Source of the DNA: Nipponacmea schrenckii
Lineage: Eukaryota > Mollusca > Gastropoda > Lottiidae
DNA length: 64,000 nucleotides
Assembly (NCBI GenBank): GCA_030562195.1
Contig: JAUJPP010000012.1
Span: 1,364,001 to 1,428,000, forward strand
Direction of reading: 5' to 3'
Part shown: positions 1-11,904 of the stretch, piece by piece
How positions within the stretch are numbered: position 1 is the stretch's first letter
How the letters are laid out: each line of letters begins with the position of its first letter
Notes under the pieces: generated by a model
Seen by the model: the letters and a program-made list of their open reading frames with translations, nothing else
What the model was told of the DNA's origin: nothing
Database searches by the model: none
Program-made: the position numbers and the translations under genes

Positions 1-770
1 ATTATGCAAATAAACCCCAAAGTATGCAAATGACAGCGTTTTTACTGATGCACCTCTACCTCTATTTAGCCCTCTATAAGATATCATTGATGGCGCGTCT
101 TACACTAAATCAATCATAACTTTCTTATTTCTCTAAATAAATGAAATTTGTAAAGACTAATAAGTATTTAACATAATTCCACTACAAACCCCAAAAAGGC
201 AGAAAAAATGGCAATATTTGTTACCTAGTTGGCATTCAATGTCTCTACACTCATTCTACTTTTTCCCTGAAATCTTACAATTATCATAAATTTGAGTTTG
301 AAATTGCCCCAGAGATAATTCAGCTGTTTTTACTGTCCAAAAAGCATTCAAATTCTCCTGATTCCAGGAAAAAGATACCATACATTGAAGGACTTAGGGC
401 AGCTATAGAAACTGTATTCTTGAGGTCTGAAAAATACATAAGAAAAACCAAATTTAAATGGTTGAAATAAGGAATTTTGCATTAGGAATTTTATTAGGAC
501 TCCATAGCCTCTTCAAAATGGCTTGTTTTACTAATATTTAAAGTAGAAAGTGCAAAAGGAAAAAAGAATTTTGAAAACTAATACAATGCACTATGACAGG
601 CATTGGCCATAGGCCCCAAAATGCCGATTTCCAATATATGACCCTAAAATTCTAAATTTTCACAAAAATTAGAGAACCAACTTTTTTGTAGTTTCCATCA
701 TAAAAAGGCCAAAATTATAAAAGCATTTTTTTTGAGTATCAGCTCCAATATTCAGGACTTAGTCCGCTAA
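1..770. other. AT-rich intergenic DNA, no gene seen
   Basis: No open frame with protein-like composition, RNA gene or clear repeat boundary was found here on either strand. The stretch is AT-rich with short A and T runs and leads directly into the duplicated repeat beginning near 771. Confidence 0.5.
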
Positions 771-1682
771 TTCATTTGCCATCTATTTCCATGTTAAATC
801 ACAAAATTCAACCTTCTAGAACTTTTTCCAGAAATCTCGTTGAAAACTTTCTTATATGCCACATGAAAGCCAGGTCAATACTTGGTTTCTGTACAAAAAT
901 CCAATATAGCATGACCATGAAAATTTTGAACTAAACAAAATGAAAGTAAACCACTACATTTTATCAACATCCGCTTGACTGTCACTGCACACAAAACCAC
1001 TATTTTTAGAAATAACCTTCCGCCAATTAAATTTCTCATTATCTCAGAAATTCTGAAAGAAAATGCAATTTCAGACATCAAATTTCAAATCTAGACCAAA
1101 AATTAGTCCAAAAAAGGGCATGCAAACACCCCCAAAGAAAGGGAGAAAGAGGATTTCTAAAAATAGAACGGACTCAATTCGTATACAATCATTAGCATAA
1201 AATGTTTTAGTGGTCCGAGTCCTATTCATACAATTAATATAACTCTTAAATATCTTTACAAATGGATCCGTCAAAATTCATTTGTCATCTGTTTCGATGT
1301 TAAATCACGAAATTCAACCTTCCATAACTTTATCCAGAAATATCGTTGAAAACTTTCCTATGTCACATGAAAGCCTGACCAATACTTGGTTTCTGTAAAA
1401 AAATTTCAATACAGCATGACCATGAACATTTTGTACTAAACAAAATGAAAGTAAACCACTACATTTTATCAACATCCGCTTGACTGCACACAAAACCACT
1501 ATTTTTAGAAATAACCTTCCGCCAATTAAATTTTTCATTATCTCAGAAATTCTGAAAGAAAATGCAATTTCAGACATAAAATTTCAAATCTAGACCAGAA
1601 ATTAATCAAAAATAGGCATGCAACAACCCCCAAAGGAATGGAGAAAGAGGATTTCTAAAAATAAAACGGACTAAATTCGTAT
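771..1682. repeat. Two direct copies of a ~410 bp repeat
   Basis: Positions 771-1184 and 1277-1682 are diverged direct copies (offset about 500 bp), both running from a TTCATTTG start through a CTTGGTTTCTGTA segment to a CGGACT(C/A)AATTCGTAT end. Short minus-strand open frames recur in both copies, but copy two differs by indels that change them, so they look like by-products of the repeat, not genes. The right part of copy two is included in the 4.58 kb tandem duplication and so occurs a third time at 6111-6266. Confidence 0.75.
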
Positions 1683-2264
1683 GAAAAAAATGATTTCGCA
1701 TTTAAATCTTTTCATGTTTTCAAAATCTGAAAAAAAAATTTTAAAATAAAAAACCAGACACAAAAATCCAAATCTATCCAAAAATGGCGTCCAAAAGAGG
1801 AAATAATATGTTGAAAGATAATTCCGATTTCATTTTCACAATCAGTAGTATAGAACATTCTAGGAAATCCATAGTAGCTTTTATAAAGTTAATATCTGGG
1901 AAAAACCATAAAATCCTACATTCATCTTCAATAATTATTAAAGGAGTTAGGGTTCTAATTTACCCACTATCTACCCAGTTAGATAAAAATCCAAATACAC
2001 GATCAATTAAGGAGTAAATAACAGTTTTCTTATGTCAAAAAACAACTTATCAGGTAAGAATACTTTAGTAAATTTTACTCATTGATTTTAGAAACCAGCC
2101 ACGTAAACACTTTTTTATTAGTACATTCTGACATGAATCAGAATCATAAAATATAATGAAATATGGCAGAGATTTTGAGAGTATTTTAGAGCTTCTCGTC
2201 ACCTTTATGTCTATTATCCTAGATATTTTTACCTAAAGCTATACCTTTGCACTTTTTTTTTTTA

Positions 2265-2530
2265 GCCGTGGTGGCTCAGTGGGTTAGACGCTTGCCCACT
2301 GACCTGATGGTCCCAGGTTCAATCCCGGCAAAGGTTGTGATTATCCTTCGGATTTTTCAGCCCGGTTTCCCTTTTTTTAGTGATGCAGGTCGGAGGGACT
2401 GACAAGAAAAAAGCGTCTAGTCGTTCGGATGGGACAATAAACCGAGGCCCCTTGTGCAACAGGCTTAGCACACTGCATGGCGTTGCCCGTCTTCGTTAGC
2501 CCATATGGTGCAGAAAAGAAGGAGTAAAAA
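2265..2530 (+). mobile_element. tRNA-derived SINE, copy 1
   Basis: The head reads GCCGTGGTGGCTCAGTGGGTT, matching a tRNA box A (2272-2282), followed about 45 bp later by GGTTCAATCCC, a near-perfect box B (2316-2326). A tRNA-unrelated body follows (GGTCGGAGGGACTGACAAG, then GATGGGACAATAAACCGAGG). This layout is that of an RNA polymerase III-transcribed SINE. The body resembles SINEs common in mollusc genomes (from memory, not searched). It lies about 120 bp upstream of the RING-H2 start codon. Confidence 0.8.
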
Positions 2531-2648
2531 CTCCATTAATATCATTTTTCATTACCTTGGCACTTTCCTTCCAAAACTTCTGTCTGTAGTCATCTCTTGT
2601 GTTTTAGTTTATACGTAGAATACTTTATAATTACCCACTAAATCACAA

Positions 2649-5292
2649 ATGGCAAAGGCGCTGGATTACGATGAAGACGAAGAATTAATATTTCAAATGC
2701 AACTCGAAGAAATAAGGAAGATCTCAAACCCAAAAGAAGAAACTGGCGTGCTTTGTGATTTATTTCCTAGATTTTGTCAAATTTATGGCAATGTAGAAAG
2801 AAATGATTATCCCACGAAATTATCCCAGTTTAATCCGGAATTTACAGAATCACAGGGTTCTTCGAGGGAAAAGAAGGGGGGATTTAGAGATACTTTCAAA
2901 CCAAAAATATCTTCACCTATGCAATACAATACTTCAAATCCGTGTAACGTGTTGAGATGTTATAGTATATGGGAGCAGTCTTATTTTGAGAATGATCCTC
3001 AGGGTAGGATAAGAAATGTGGATCAGGATCTAAACCCCCGAGAGAACCTTTTTGGTGTAAAATTGAGCAGTAACGATTACAAATCTTACGGAGACAGGCT
3101 AATAGCTGAACAAGTGCAATTTGAAATGGATAACGAAATTGCAACTGAGCTAGAAAAAAATGATATCAACAATACAGAAGAACAGGGCCGGATACTAGCG
3201 GAATATATGCAGTTAGAATCGGATCTAGAAAGTGCAAACGAGCTGGGTAAACAAATAAACACAACAGAGACATCGGTAATTGCATTAACTCTTTATCTTG
3301 GCCAAAGTGGATTTGACATAAAAATGTATGTCTGATTCAAATATTATCTTAAGTTGAGAGCCCCTCACCAAAACTTACATAGAAATAGAGCATTTTTGTT
3401 TGGACCAAACATTTATAAATTGGCTGGGATCAAAAATAAATGTCTGGGACCAAATTTTTGCTAGAACTGGATTGAGCTGTTACATAATGTGCAACCAAAA
3501 CTGCGGTGTTACTTTATCTAAAAGTTGTTAGGACAGAATTTTGAATTTAAATTATTTTTAGAAACGTTTGGATTTTTGGAAAATTTTAGTCTCTGACCTT
3601 GATGCTCTCTATGGATAAGCTAATATTGGGTCAAAAATATCAACTTCTGGAATTATAGCCCATCGAACTCGGACATTTTTTTTAACTTGATGAAAAAAAC
3701 AATTTTTACCATTGAAGTTTTTATCAAGACTAATGACAATTAGAAGTTATAAGGGACAAAAGGTCTTCCAGCTATGGGGAAAAGAATCAAAATCCACGCT
3801 CGGTGCTGTTTACAGCTCTAGTCTATTTTAATTTTATTGAACCACAAGCATTTACATTTTGATATACCGATGAGCACATCAGATAATACTACCAAATTCA
3901 TTTACCCATGATCACGCCAGTTTTTTCTACTATTAAGAAAGACTAATAACCTCAATCCGCCAGATACCAGCACAATAATATAATTTGAATTTTCAAGTAA
4001 GACTCAAAATAAAAATTTGGTTAACAATTTTAACCGTTTTAGCTGTAGAATTTCGATCGATCTTGCCAATAAAGTTAGTTATTCTAGGATTTTAGATTTG
4101 GCAAAAAAAAATATCCTCACAAAAACATTCGGTTTGATTCACAGGTTTTCGTGATGAAAATAAATGTAGGGTAGTCATAGGAAAAATTGGATCGAAAAAG
4201 GGCTCAGTTTGACAGATAGTAATGTGTTTTACCCAAGATTACCTGTAACACCTTTACTTTGAAATATTACAAAACATGTATTTATTTTGAACGATTAGAA
4301 ATAATGTTCATATTACTCGGTTTATCATCTATAATCTAATATATTTATCGGCATACGATTGTTGGTGCAGGCCAACAAGCAAGTCATGGTAGGCTTAGTA
4401 TTTTTATTTCTAAGAATTATTGTGCTTAACCATTTTAGAGAGGCCTAGAGTATCATCCTCAGCTGATAAGAGATAATGGACCTAGATTATGGAGAAGGCC
4501 TGGTTTCGATTTTCCAGCTGATGATATTGAGGTGGATGGTTTAGATTACGAGGTAAGGTAATACTAGATCAGAAAGTCATATAAAGCAATGTTCATTATG
4601 GTTATCAATGACAATAATAGTAATTATGGAACTATATATATACATCGCGTTATTGCATTACTTTTCACTGTTCTTTGTAATTGTTTAACGAATAACCATC
4701 AGCTACATTACAAGTTCCTTCATCAAAGGCTAATTTCCTTTTTTTTTTGTACTCCTGTCTCGTGGTTGTAGACATGTGGCTTGTAGGATATGTAATTTGT
4801 CATATGGACATCGGATACATTTAATGCTTACCTTTACCACATGGACAATATTTACAGACGATGCTGGAATTGGAAGAGCAAATTGGTGAGGTGAAATCCT
4901 CGGGGCTGCAACATTCAGACATTGAAACTTTACCGAAAGAAACCATCACCAATTTAATAGAAAAGAAACAGTGTTGTATATGCTTGGAAGATTTCCGACT
5001 GAATGATATTGTTAGAAAATTGCCTTGTCTCCATAGGTACCATATTGATTGCATCGACTGTTGGTTAAAGGTATGGAAAACCAATTACATATTTCCATGG
5101 TACTCCTGAAAGCATTTGTCCTGGACTTACTGGAAGAAGTTCACAAACGATTATTATTTCTATTAATACTATCAAGCTTTAGTGAGAAATTTAAGCATTA
5201 ACAAATTTCATTGTCAATTTCAGAGAAAAGCAGAATGTCCTGTCTGTAGAAAGAACATAAAAGGTTCGACCAGTAAAAACGGCTCACTGTGA
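2649..5292 (+). CDS. RING-H2 finger E3 ubiquitin ligase-like protein, copy 1
   Basis: Four proposed exons: 2649-3275, 4439-4552, 4858-5070, 5224-5292, joining in phase 0 to about 340 aa. Exon 1 encodes an acidic, Gln/Glu-rich region with no domain I recognise. Exons 3 and 4 encode a C-terminal RING-H2 finger: CCICLEDF, then CLHRYHIDC, then after the intron CPVC, giving the C-x2-C...C-x-H-x2-H-x2-C...C-P-x2-C ligand pattern with the Trp (CWLK) typical of E2-binding RINGs. The inferred role is ubiquitin transfer; the substrate is unknown. The exon 1 donor is uncertain: TCG/GTAATT (3275) keeps phase 0, while AAT/GTATGT (3325) would need the acceptor at 4441. An 18-nt in-frame microexon is possible at 4371-4388. 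Relative to copy 2 it lacks two codons (Ser-Gln) just before the finger. Confidence 0.82.
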
Positions 5293-5427
5293 AAGCAGCT
5301 GCACTGCATATTATTCAAAAATGTTATGTAATAATTGGATGCACTAATTGTTTATAGTTTACTTCTATCTATATGCCTAACTTATGAACTTAACAAAATC
5401 AATTATTATTAGTAATCATTGAGGATT

Positions 5428-5433
5428 AATAAA
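5428..5433 (+). promoter_or_regulatory. Polyadenylation signal, RING copy 1
   Basis: AATAAA about 136 bp after the stop codon of RING copy 1, in an otherwise non-coding 3' flank. The same signal is at the equivalent place in copy 2. Confidence 0.5.
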
Positions 5434-6847
5434 AACAGGCGTCCAAAGAAATTGTCAGAAAAATAACAGATTCAAGTTAAGAACCACAAACCAACTTTAT
5501 AACCCCATTTTGAGAAAGGTTTCATTTTTTACTTGGTCCTGGTAAAAGATCAGCAAAACTGAAATGAGAAAATTGTTCAAGGGAGGTAATATGATACAAC
5601 AAATTTTCAACTTTATAGAAGGCAACTTTTTAACGAAATTTTAACAAAATAAAACCATAAAAGACTCTGCAATTGATCAAAAAATAAAGACCACACCTAC
5701 AACAAAAGGAGGATTTCATATTTGAGATTAGGTTCTTTTCTGATAAAATGGCAACACGTTAAAACATTGAAAAAAAAATCGATTTATCATAAGTGCCATG
5801 GCTTTGTCTAATATTCTAATATATTCGGTGAAATTTGATAATTAAACTACATTACTATAATTATCTGGCTGATAAATTAATGTGACGTGATCTGTATTTT
5901 TAACTAGAGTTGCTCCTTTATCAACAGGAGATATTTTTTATCACATGACATTTGCTAACAGTTATAGTAGTTGAACATGGAATGTTTCTATCCTCATTAA
6001 GATTACTTACCAAATTCATTCCCCTGCACGTTTATCCCACAAACATTTAATCCTCTTCTGTAATTTATTATTTTTATGCGCCCATATGAATGTGTCCGTA
6101 GGTCCGTCCGTAAATTTTTCATTATCTCAGAAATTCTGAAAGAAAATGCAATTTCAGACATAAAATTTCAAATCTAGACCAGAAATTAATCAAAAATAGG
6201 CATGCAACAACCCCCAAAGGAATGGAGAAAGAGGATTTCTAAAAATAAAACGGACTAAATTCGTATGAAAAAAATGATTTCGCATTTAAATCTTTTCATG
6301 TTTTCAAAATCTGAAAAAAAAATTTTAAAATAAAAAACCAGACACAAAAATCCAAATCTATCCAAAAATGGCGTCCAAAAGAGGAAATAATATGTTGAAA
6401 GATAATTCCGATTTCATTTTCACAATCAGTAGTATAGAACATTCTAGGAAATCCATAGTAGCTTTTATAAAGTTAATATCTGGGAAAAACCATAAAATCC
6501 TACATTCATCTTCAATAATTATTGAAGGAGTTAGGGTTCTAATTTACCCACTATCTACCCAGTTAGATAAAAATCCAAATACACGATCAATTAAGGAGTA
6601 AATAACAGTTTTCTTATGTCAAAAAACAACTTATCAGGTAAGAATACTTTAGTAAATTTTACTCATTGATTTTAGAAACCAGCCACGTAAACACTTTTTT
6701 ATTAGTACATTCTGACATGAATCAGAATCATAAAATATAATGAAATATGGCAGAGATTTTGAGAGTATTTTAGAGCTTCTCGTCACCTTTATGTCTATTA
6801 TCCTAGATATTTTTACCTAAAGCTATACCTTTGCACTTTTTTTTTTA

Positions 6848-7112
6848 GCCGTGGTGGCTCAGTGGGTTAGACGCTTGCCCACTTACCTGAAGGTCCCAGG
6901 TTCAATCCCGGCAAAGGTTGTGATTATCCTTCGGATTTTTCAGCCCGGTTTCCCTTTGTTAGTGATGCAGGTCGGAGGGACTGACAAGAAAAAAGCGTCT
7001 AGTCGTTCGGATGGGACAATAAACCGAGGCCCCTTGTGCAACAGGCTTAGCACACTGCATGGCGTTGCCCGTCTTCGTTAGCCCATATGGTGCAGAAAAG
7101 AAGGAGTAAAAA
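6848..7112 (+). mobile_element. tRNA-derived SINE, copy 2
   Basis: Duplicate of the SINE at 2265-2530, carried along by the segmental duplication and not an independent insertion: it sits at the same position relative to the RING gene with the same flanks. Boxes A and B are intact; one change (CTGATGG to CTGAAGG) lies between them and a run of T is shorter. Confidence 0.8.
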
Positions 7113-7230
7113 CTCCATTAATATCATTTTTCATTACCTTGGCACTTTCCTTCCAAAACTTCTGTCTGTAGTCATCTCTTGTGTTTCAGTTTATACGTAG
7201 AATACTTTATAATTACCCACTAAATCACAA

Positions 7231-9868
7231 ATGGCAAAGGCGCTGGATTACGATGAAGACGAAGAATTAATATTTCAAATGCAACTCGAAGAAATAAGGA
7301 AGATCTCAAACCCAAAAGAAGAAACTGGCGTGCTTTGTGATTTATTTCCTAGATTTTGTCAAATTTATGGCAATGTAGAAAGAAATGATTATCCCACGAA
7401 ATTATCCCAGTTTAATCCGGAATTTACAGAATCACAGGGTTCTTCGAGGGAAAAGAAGGGGGGATTTAGAGATACTTTCAAACCAAAAATATCTTCACCT
7501 ATGCAATACAATACTTCAAATCCGTGTAACGTGTTGAGATGTTATAGTATATGGGAGCAGTCTTATTTTGAGAATGATCCTCAGGGTAGGATAAGAAATG
7601 TGGATCAGGATCTAAACCCCCGAGAGAACCTTTTTGGTGTAAAATTGAGCAGTAACGATTACAAATCTTACGGAGACAGGCTAATAGCTGAACAAGTGCA
7701 ATTTGAAATGGATAACGAAATTGCAACTGAGCTAGAAAAAAATGATATCAACAATACAGAAGAACAGGGCCGGATACTAGCGGAATATATGCAGTTAGAA
7801 TCGGATCTAGAAAGTGCAAACGAGCTGGGTAAACAAATAAACACAACAGAGACATCGGTAATTGCATTAACTCTTTATCTTGGCCAAAGTGGATTTGACA
7901 TAAAAATGTATGTCTGATTCAAATATTATCTTAAGTTGAGAGCCCCTCACCAAAACTTACATAGAAATAGAGCATTTTTGTTTGGACCAAACATTTATAA
8001 ATTGGCTGGGATCAAAAATAAATGTCTGGGACCAAATTTTTGCTAGAACTGGATTGAGCTGTTACATAATGTGCAACCAAAACTGCGGTGTTACTTTATC
8101 TAAAAGTTGTTAGGACAGAATTTTGAATTTAAATTATTTTTAGAAACGTTTGGATTTTTGGAAAATTTTAGTCTCTGACCTTGATGCTCTCTATGGATAA
8201 GCTAATATTGGGTCAAAAATATCAACTTCTGGAATTATAGCCCATCGAACTCGGACATTTTTTTTAACTTGATGAAAAAAACAATTTTTACCATTGAAGT
8301 TTTTATCAAGACTAATGACAATTAGAAGTTATAAGGGACAAAAGGTCTTCCAGCTATGGGGAAAAGAATCAAAATCCACGCTCGGTGCTGTTTACAGCTC
8401 TAGTCTATTTTAATTTTATTGAACCACAAGCATTTACATTTTGATATACCGATGAGCACATCAGATAATACTACCAAATTCATTTACCCATGATCACGCC
8501 AGTTTTTTCTACTATTAAGAAAGACTAATAACCTCAATCCGCCAGATACCAGCACAATAATATAATTTGAATTTTCAAGTAAGACTCAAAATAAAAATTT
8601 GGTTAACAATTTTAACCGTTTTAGCTGTAGAATTTCGATCGATCTTGCCAATAAAGTTAGTTATTCTAGGATTTTAGATTTGGCAAAAAAAAATATCCTC
8701 ACAAAAACATTCGGTTTGATTCACAGGTTTTCGTGATGAAAATAAATGTAGGGTAGTCATAGGAAAAATTGGATCGAAAAAGGGCTCAGTTTGACAGATA
8801 GTAATGTGTTTTACCCAAGATTACCTGTAACACCTTTACTTTGAAATATTACAAAACATGTATTTATTTTGAACGATTAGAAATAATGTTCATATTACTC
8901 GGTTTATCATCTATAATCTAATATATTTATCGGCATACGATTGTTGGTGTAGGCCAACAAGCAAGTCATGGTAGGCTTAGTATTTTTATTTCTAAGAATT
9001 ATTGTGCTTAACCATTTTAGAGAGGCCTAGAGTATCATCCTCAGCTGATAAGAGATAATGGACCTAGATTATGGAGAAGGCCTGGTTTCGATTTTCCAGC
9101 TGATGATATTGAGGTGGATGGTTTAGATTACGAGGTAAGGTAATACTAGATCAGAAAGTCATATAAAGCAATGTTCATTATGGTTATCAATGACAATAAT
9201 AGTAATTATGGAACTATATATATACATCGCGTTAATGCATTACTTTTCACTGTTCTTTGTAATTGTTTAACGAATTACCATCAGCTACATTACAAGTTTT
9301 TTTTTTTTTTTTTTTTTGCACTCCTGTCTCGTGGTTGTAGACCTGTGGCTTGTAGGATATGTAATTTGTCATATGGACATCGGATACATTTAATGCTTAC
9401 CTTTACCACATAGACAATATTTACAGACGATGCTAGAATTGCAAGAGCAAATTGGTGAGGTGAAATCCTTGGGGCTACAACATTCAGACATTGAAACTTT
9501 ACCGAAAGAAACCATCACCAATTTAAGCCAAATAGAAAAGAAACAGTGTTGTATATGCTTGGAAGATTTCCGACTGAATGATATTGTTAGAAAATTGCCT
9601 TGTCTCCATAGGTACCATATTGATTGCATCGACTGTTGGTTAAAGGTATGGAAAACCATTTACATATTTCCATGGTACTCCTGAAAGCATTTGTCCTGGA
9701 CTTACTGGAAGAAGTTCACAAACGATTATTATTTCTATTAATACTATCAAGCTTTAGTGAGAAATTTTAAGCGTTAACAAATTTCATTGTCAATTTCAGA
9801 GAAAAGCAGAATGTCCTGTCTGTAGAAAGAACGTAAAAGGTTCGACCAGTAAAAACGGCTCACTGTGA
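7231..9868 (+). CDS. RING-H2 finger E3 ubiquitin ligase-like protein, copy 2
   Basis: Tandem paralogue of the gene at 2649-5292. Proposed exons are 7231-7857, 9021-9134, 9427-9645 and 9800-9868, about 342 aa. The open frame beginning exon 1 (228 codons to its own stop) encodes the same protein sequence in both copies. Exon 3 has two extra codons (Ser-Gln) before IEKKQCCICL and a few substitutions, and exon 4 has Val for Ile after CRKN. All zinc ligands of the RING-H2 finger are kept, all splice sites are intact and the AATAAA signal is present, so both copies look functional. The duplicated unit includes about 1.1 kb upstream of the start codon, so the copies probably share proximal regulatory sequence. 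Confidence 0.82.
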
Positions 9869-10003
9869 AAGCAGCTGCACTGCATATTATTCAAAAATGT
9901 TATGTAATAATTGGATGCACTAATTGTTTATAGTTTACTTCTATCTATATGCCTAACTTATGAACTTAACAAAATCAATTATTATTAGTAATCATTGAGG
10001 ATT

Positions 10004-10009
10004 AATAAA
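10004..10009 (+). promoter_or_regulatory. Polyadenylation signal, RING copy 2
   Basis: AATAAA about 136 bp after the stop codon of RING copy 2, identical in context to the signal at 5428. Confidence 0.5.
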
Positions 10010-10649
10010 AACAGGCGTCCAAAGAAATTGTCAGAAAAATAACAGATTCAAGTTAAGAACCACAAACCAACTTTATAACCCCATTTTGAGAAAGGTTTCA
10101 TTTTTTACTTGGTCCTGGTAAAAGATCAGCAAAACTGAAATGAGAAAATTGTTCAAGGGAGGTAATATGATAGAACAAATTTTCAACTTTATAGAAGGCA
10201 ACTTTTTAACAAAATTTTAACAAAATAAAACAATAAAAGACTCTGCAATTGATCAAAAAATAAAGACCACACCTACAGCAAAAGGAGGATTTCATATTTT
10301 AGGTTAGGTTCTTTTCTGATAAAATGGCAACACGTTAAAACATTGAAAAAAGAAATTCGATTTATCATAAGTGCCATGGCTTTGTCTAATATTCTAATAT
10401 ATTCGGTGAAATTTGATAATTAAACTACATTACTATAATTATCTGGCTGATAAATTAATGTGACGTGATCTGTATTTTTAACTAGAGTTGCTCCTTTATC
10501 AACAGGAGATATTTTTTATCACATGACATTTGCTAACAGTTATAGTAGTTGAACATGGAATGTTTCTATCCTCATTAAGATTACTTACCAAATTCATTCC
10601 CCTGCACGTTTATCCCCCAAACATTTAATCCTCTTCTGTAATTTATTAT

Positions 10650-11200
10650 TTTTATGCGCCCATATGAATGTTTCCGTTGGTCCGTCCGTTAACATTTGTT
10701 GTGGGTACAATAGAAGCTACAATTTTCGACGGATTTTATTGAAACTTTTTGTGAGTATTGGAATTGATAAGACGGAGGTTAAGTTCGAATTTGACAATCT
10801 TTAGACCAAAGGTTTTGAGTTATTGCCCCTGGCTCTATATTTGTTGTGGATGCTATAGAAGCTACAATTATAAATGTATTTTGATAAAACTTGGTGTGAG
10901 CTTTGGAATTGATAAGACAAAGGTCAAGTTCGAATTTGACGATTTTTCGATATAAGGTTCTTGAGTTATTGCCCTTGACTTAGTAATATTACTGTTGGTA
11001 CAATAGAAGCAAACATTTTCAATGGATTTTGATGAAACTTGGTGTGAGCATCGTAATTGACAAGACGGTGATCAAGTTCGAATTTGAGGATTTTGATGAA
11101 GGGTTTGTATATTTGAATGCTATAAATCAAAGAAAAAAAATAATTTAACATTGTTGATGTGTAGGCGTATGTTACCTTGCCTAGCAAGCTTTCTTTTTTT
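10650..11200. mobile_element. Dispersed element with internal ~145 bp units, copy A
   Basis: Begins TTTTTATGCGCCCATATGAA and ends GTAGGCGTATGTTACCTTGC...GCAAGC, so the tips carry the inverted pair ATGCGCC / GGCGTAT. Inside are three diverged tandem units, each with a CAATAGAAGC start, GAAACTT(G)GTGTGAG-like middle, AATTGATAAGAC and GTTATTGCCC. No coding sequence of its own. Related copies are at 11905-12355 and 29930-30395, and a 3' tip is at 49785-49835. Confidence 0.7.
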
Positions 11201-11904
11201 CTTTTTCTTAAGATTCCACGGTTACTTTGCTTTGATTATTTTATTTTGTTTGAGGAGGAATATTCTCAGGTTCTTGATACAAGTATCCAATCATTTAAAA
11301 AAGCTAAACACATTTTAAAAAAAAGTTTAGAAAACCTGTTTATGAGAAAATAATATGTGAATCAACCCAAGGTAGTGCAATACTTTGTTCTGTAAAATAT
11401 TAGATCTGTAAGGTTACATATCAAAGTCTTTATGTAATGCTTTATTTGTCTCAAGTGATTTCTTCTAGCAAAAAAAGATGCATAAGGAAGTCTTTCTGAC
11501 ATTATATATAGCATTGCAATGTCGTTTCTATTCGTGTAAAACTGATTTATTATATTGTTAGTATTATGTATTATGCATATCGTGAATAAAATGAATATTA
11601 ATATTGAGTCAAATGTGTCAAACCTCCTTGATATTCAGCAATCTAAAAATGAAAGATATAAATGTAAAAACTATTTAGACATGGGAACAAAATGTCCGTG
11701 ATAAAATGGAACATTTCTAAAATAGAATTATTTGGTGTAGATTGCAAATGGTTTTCTTTTTCTATTCATAAAAACATTAGACGCAATATAATATTAGCGT
11801 TGTTCGAGTTGAAAGAATGTGAAGTTTAGGGATAATTTTAATTAATATTTGAACACCCATATTATAATGTCGTCTTATAATTCCGTTTCCTAGCTTGTGA
11901 ATCC

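Larger units (their letters stand above)
1527..6110. repeat. 4.58 kb tandem duplication, unit 1
   Basis: Unit 1 of a head-to-tail duplication. The sequence from 1527 (TAAATTTTTCATT) reappears from 6111 with an offset of 4584 bp, equal to the unit length, so there is no spacer. The unit carries a small open frame at 1784-2017 of doubtful coding value, a SINE, a full RING-H2 gene with polyadenylation signal, and ends inside a GCGCCCATATGAATG...GGTCCGTCCG repeat. The two units differ only by scattered substitutions and small indels, which indicates a recent event, or an assembly artefact. Confidence 0.93.
6111..10688. repeat. 4.58 kb tandem duplication, unit 2
   Basis: Second unit, about 4578 bp, colinear with 1527-6110. 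Differences include a two-codon insertion in RING exon 3, a longer poly-T near 9297-9317 in place of mixed sequence in unit 1, and single substitutions in the SINE. Its right end continues into the full dispersed element (10650-11200). Unit 1's copy of that element is cut at GGTCCGTCCG by the duplication junction. Confidence 0.93.

Noticed and set aside
875..1577. Repeated minus-strand frames of 67-87 codons at 875-1081 and 1314-1577
   Set aside because: They arise from the two copies of the 771-1682 repeat and are changed by indels between copies; no domain and no splice context.
1784..2017. 77-codon plus frame, duplicated at 6368-6601
   Set aside because: Present in both units only because of the tandem duplication; no known domain, AT-driven composition, and nothing links it to the RING gene.
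2265..2340. Genuine tRNA gene
   Set aside because: Boxes A and B are good but the arms do not close into a cloverleaf acceptor stem and a SINE body follows.
6851..7081. 76-codon frame in the second SINE
   Set aside because: It is the SINE body read as protein; a change in a T run breaks it in the first copy.
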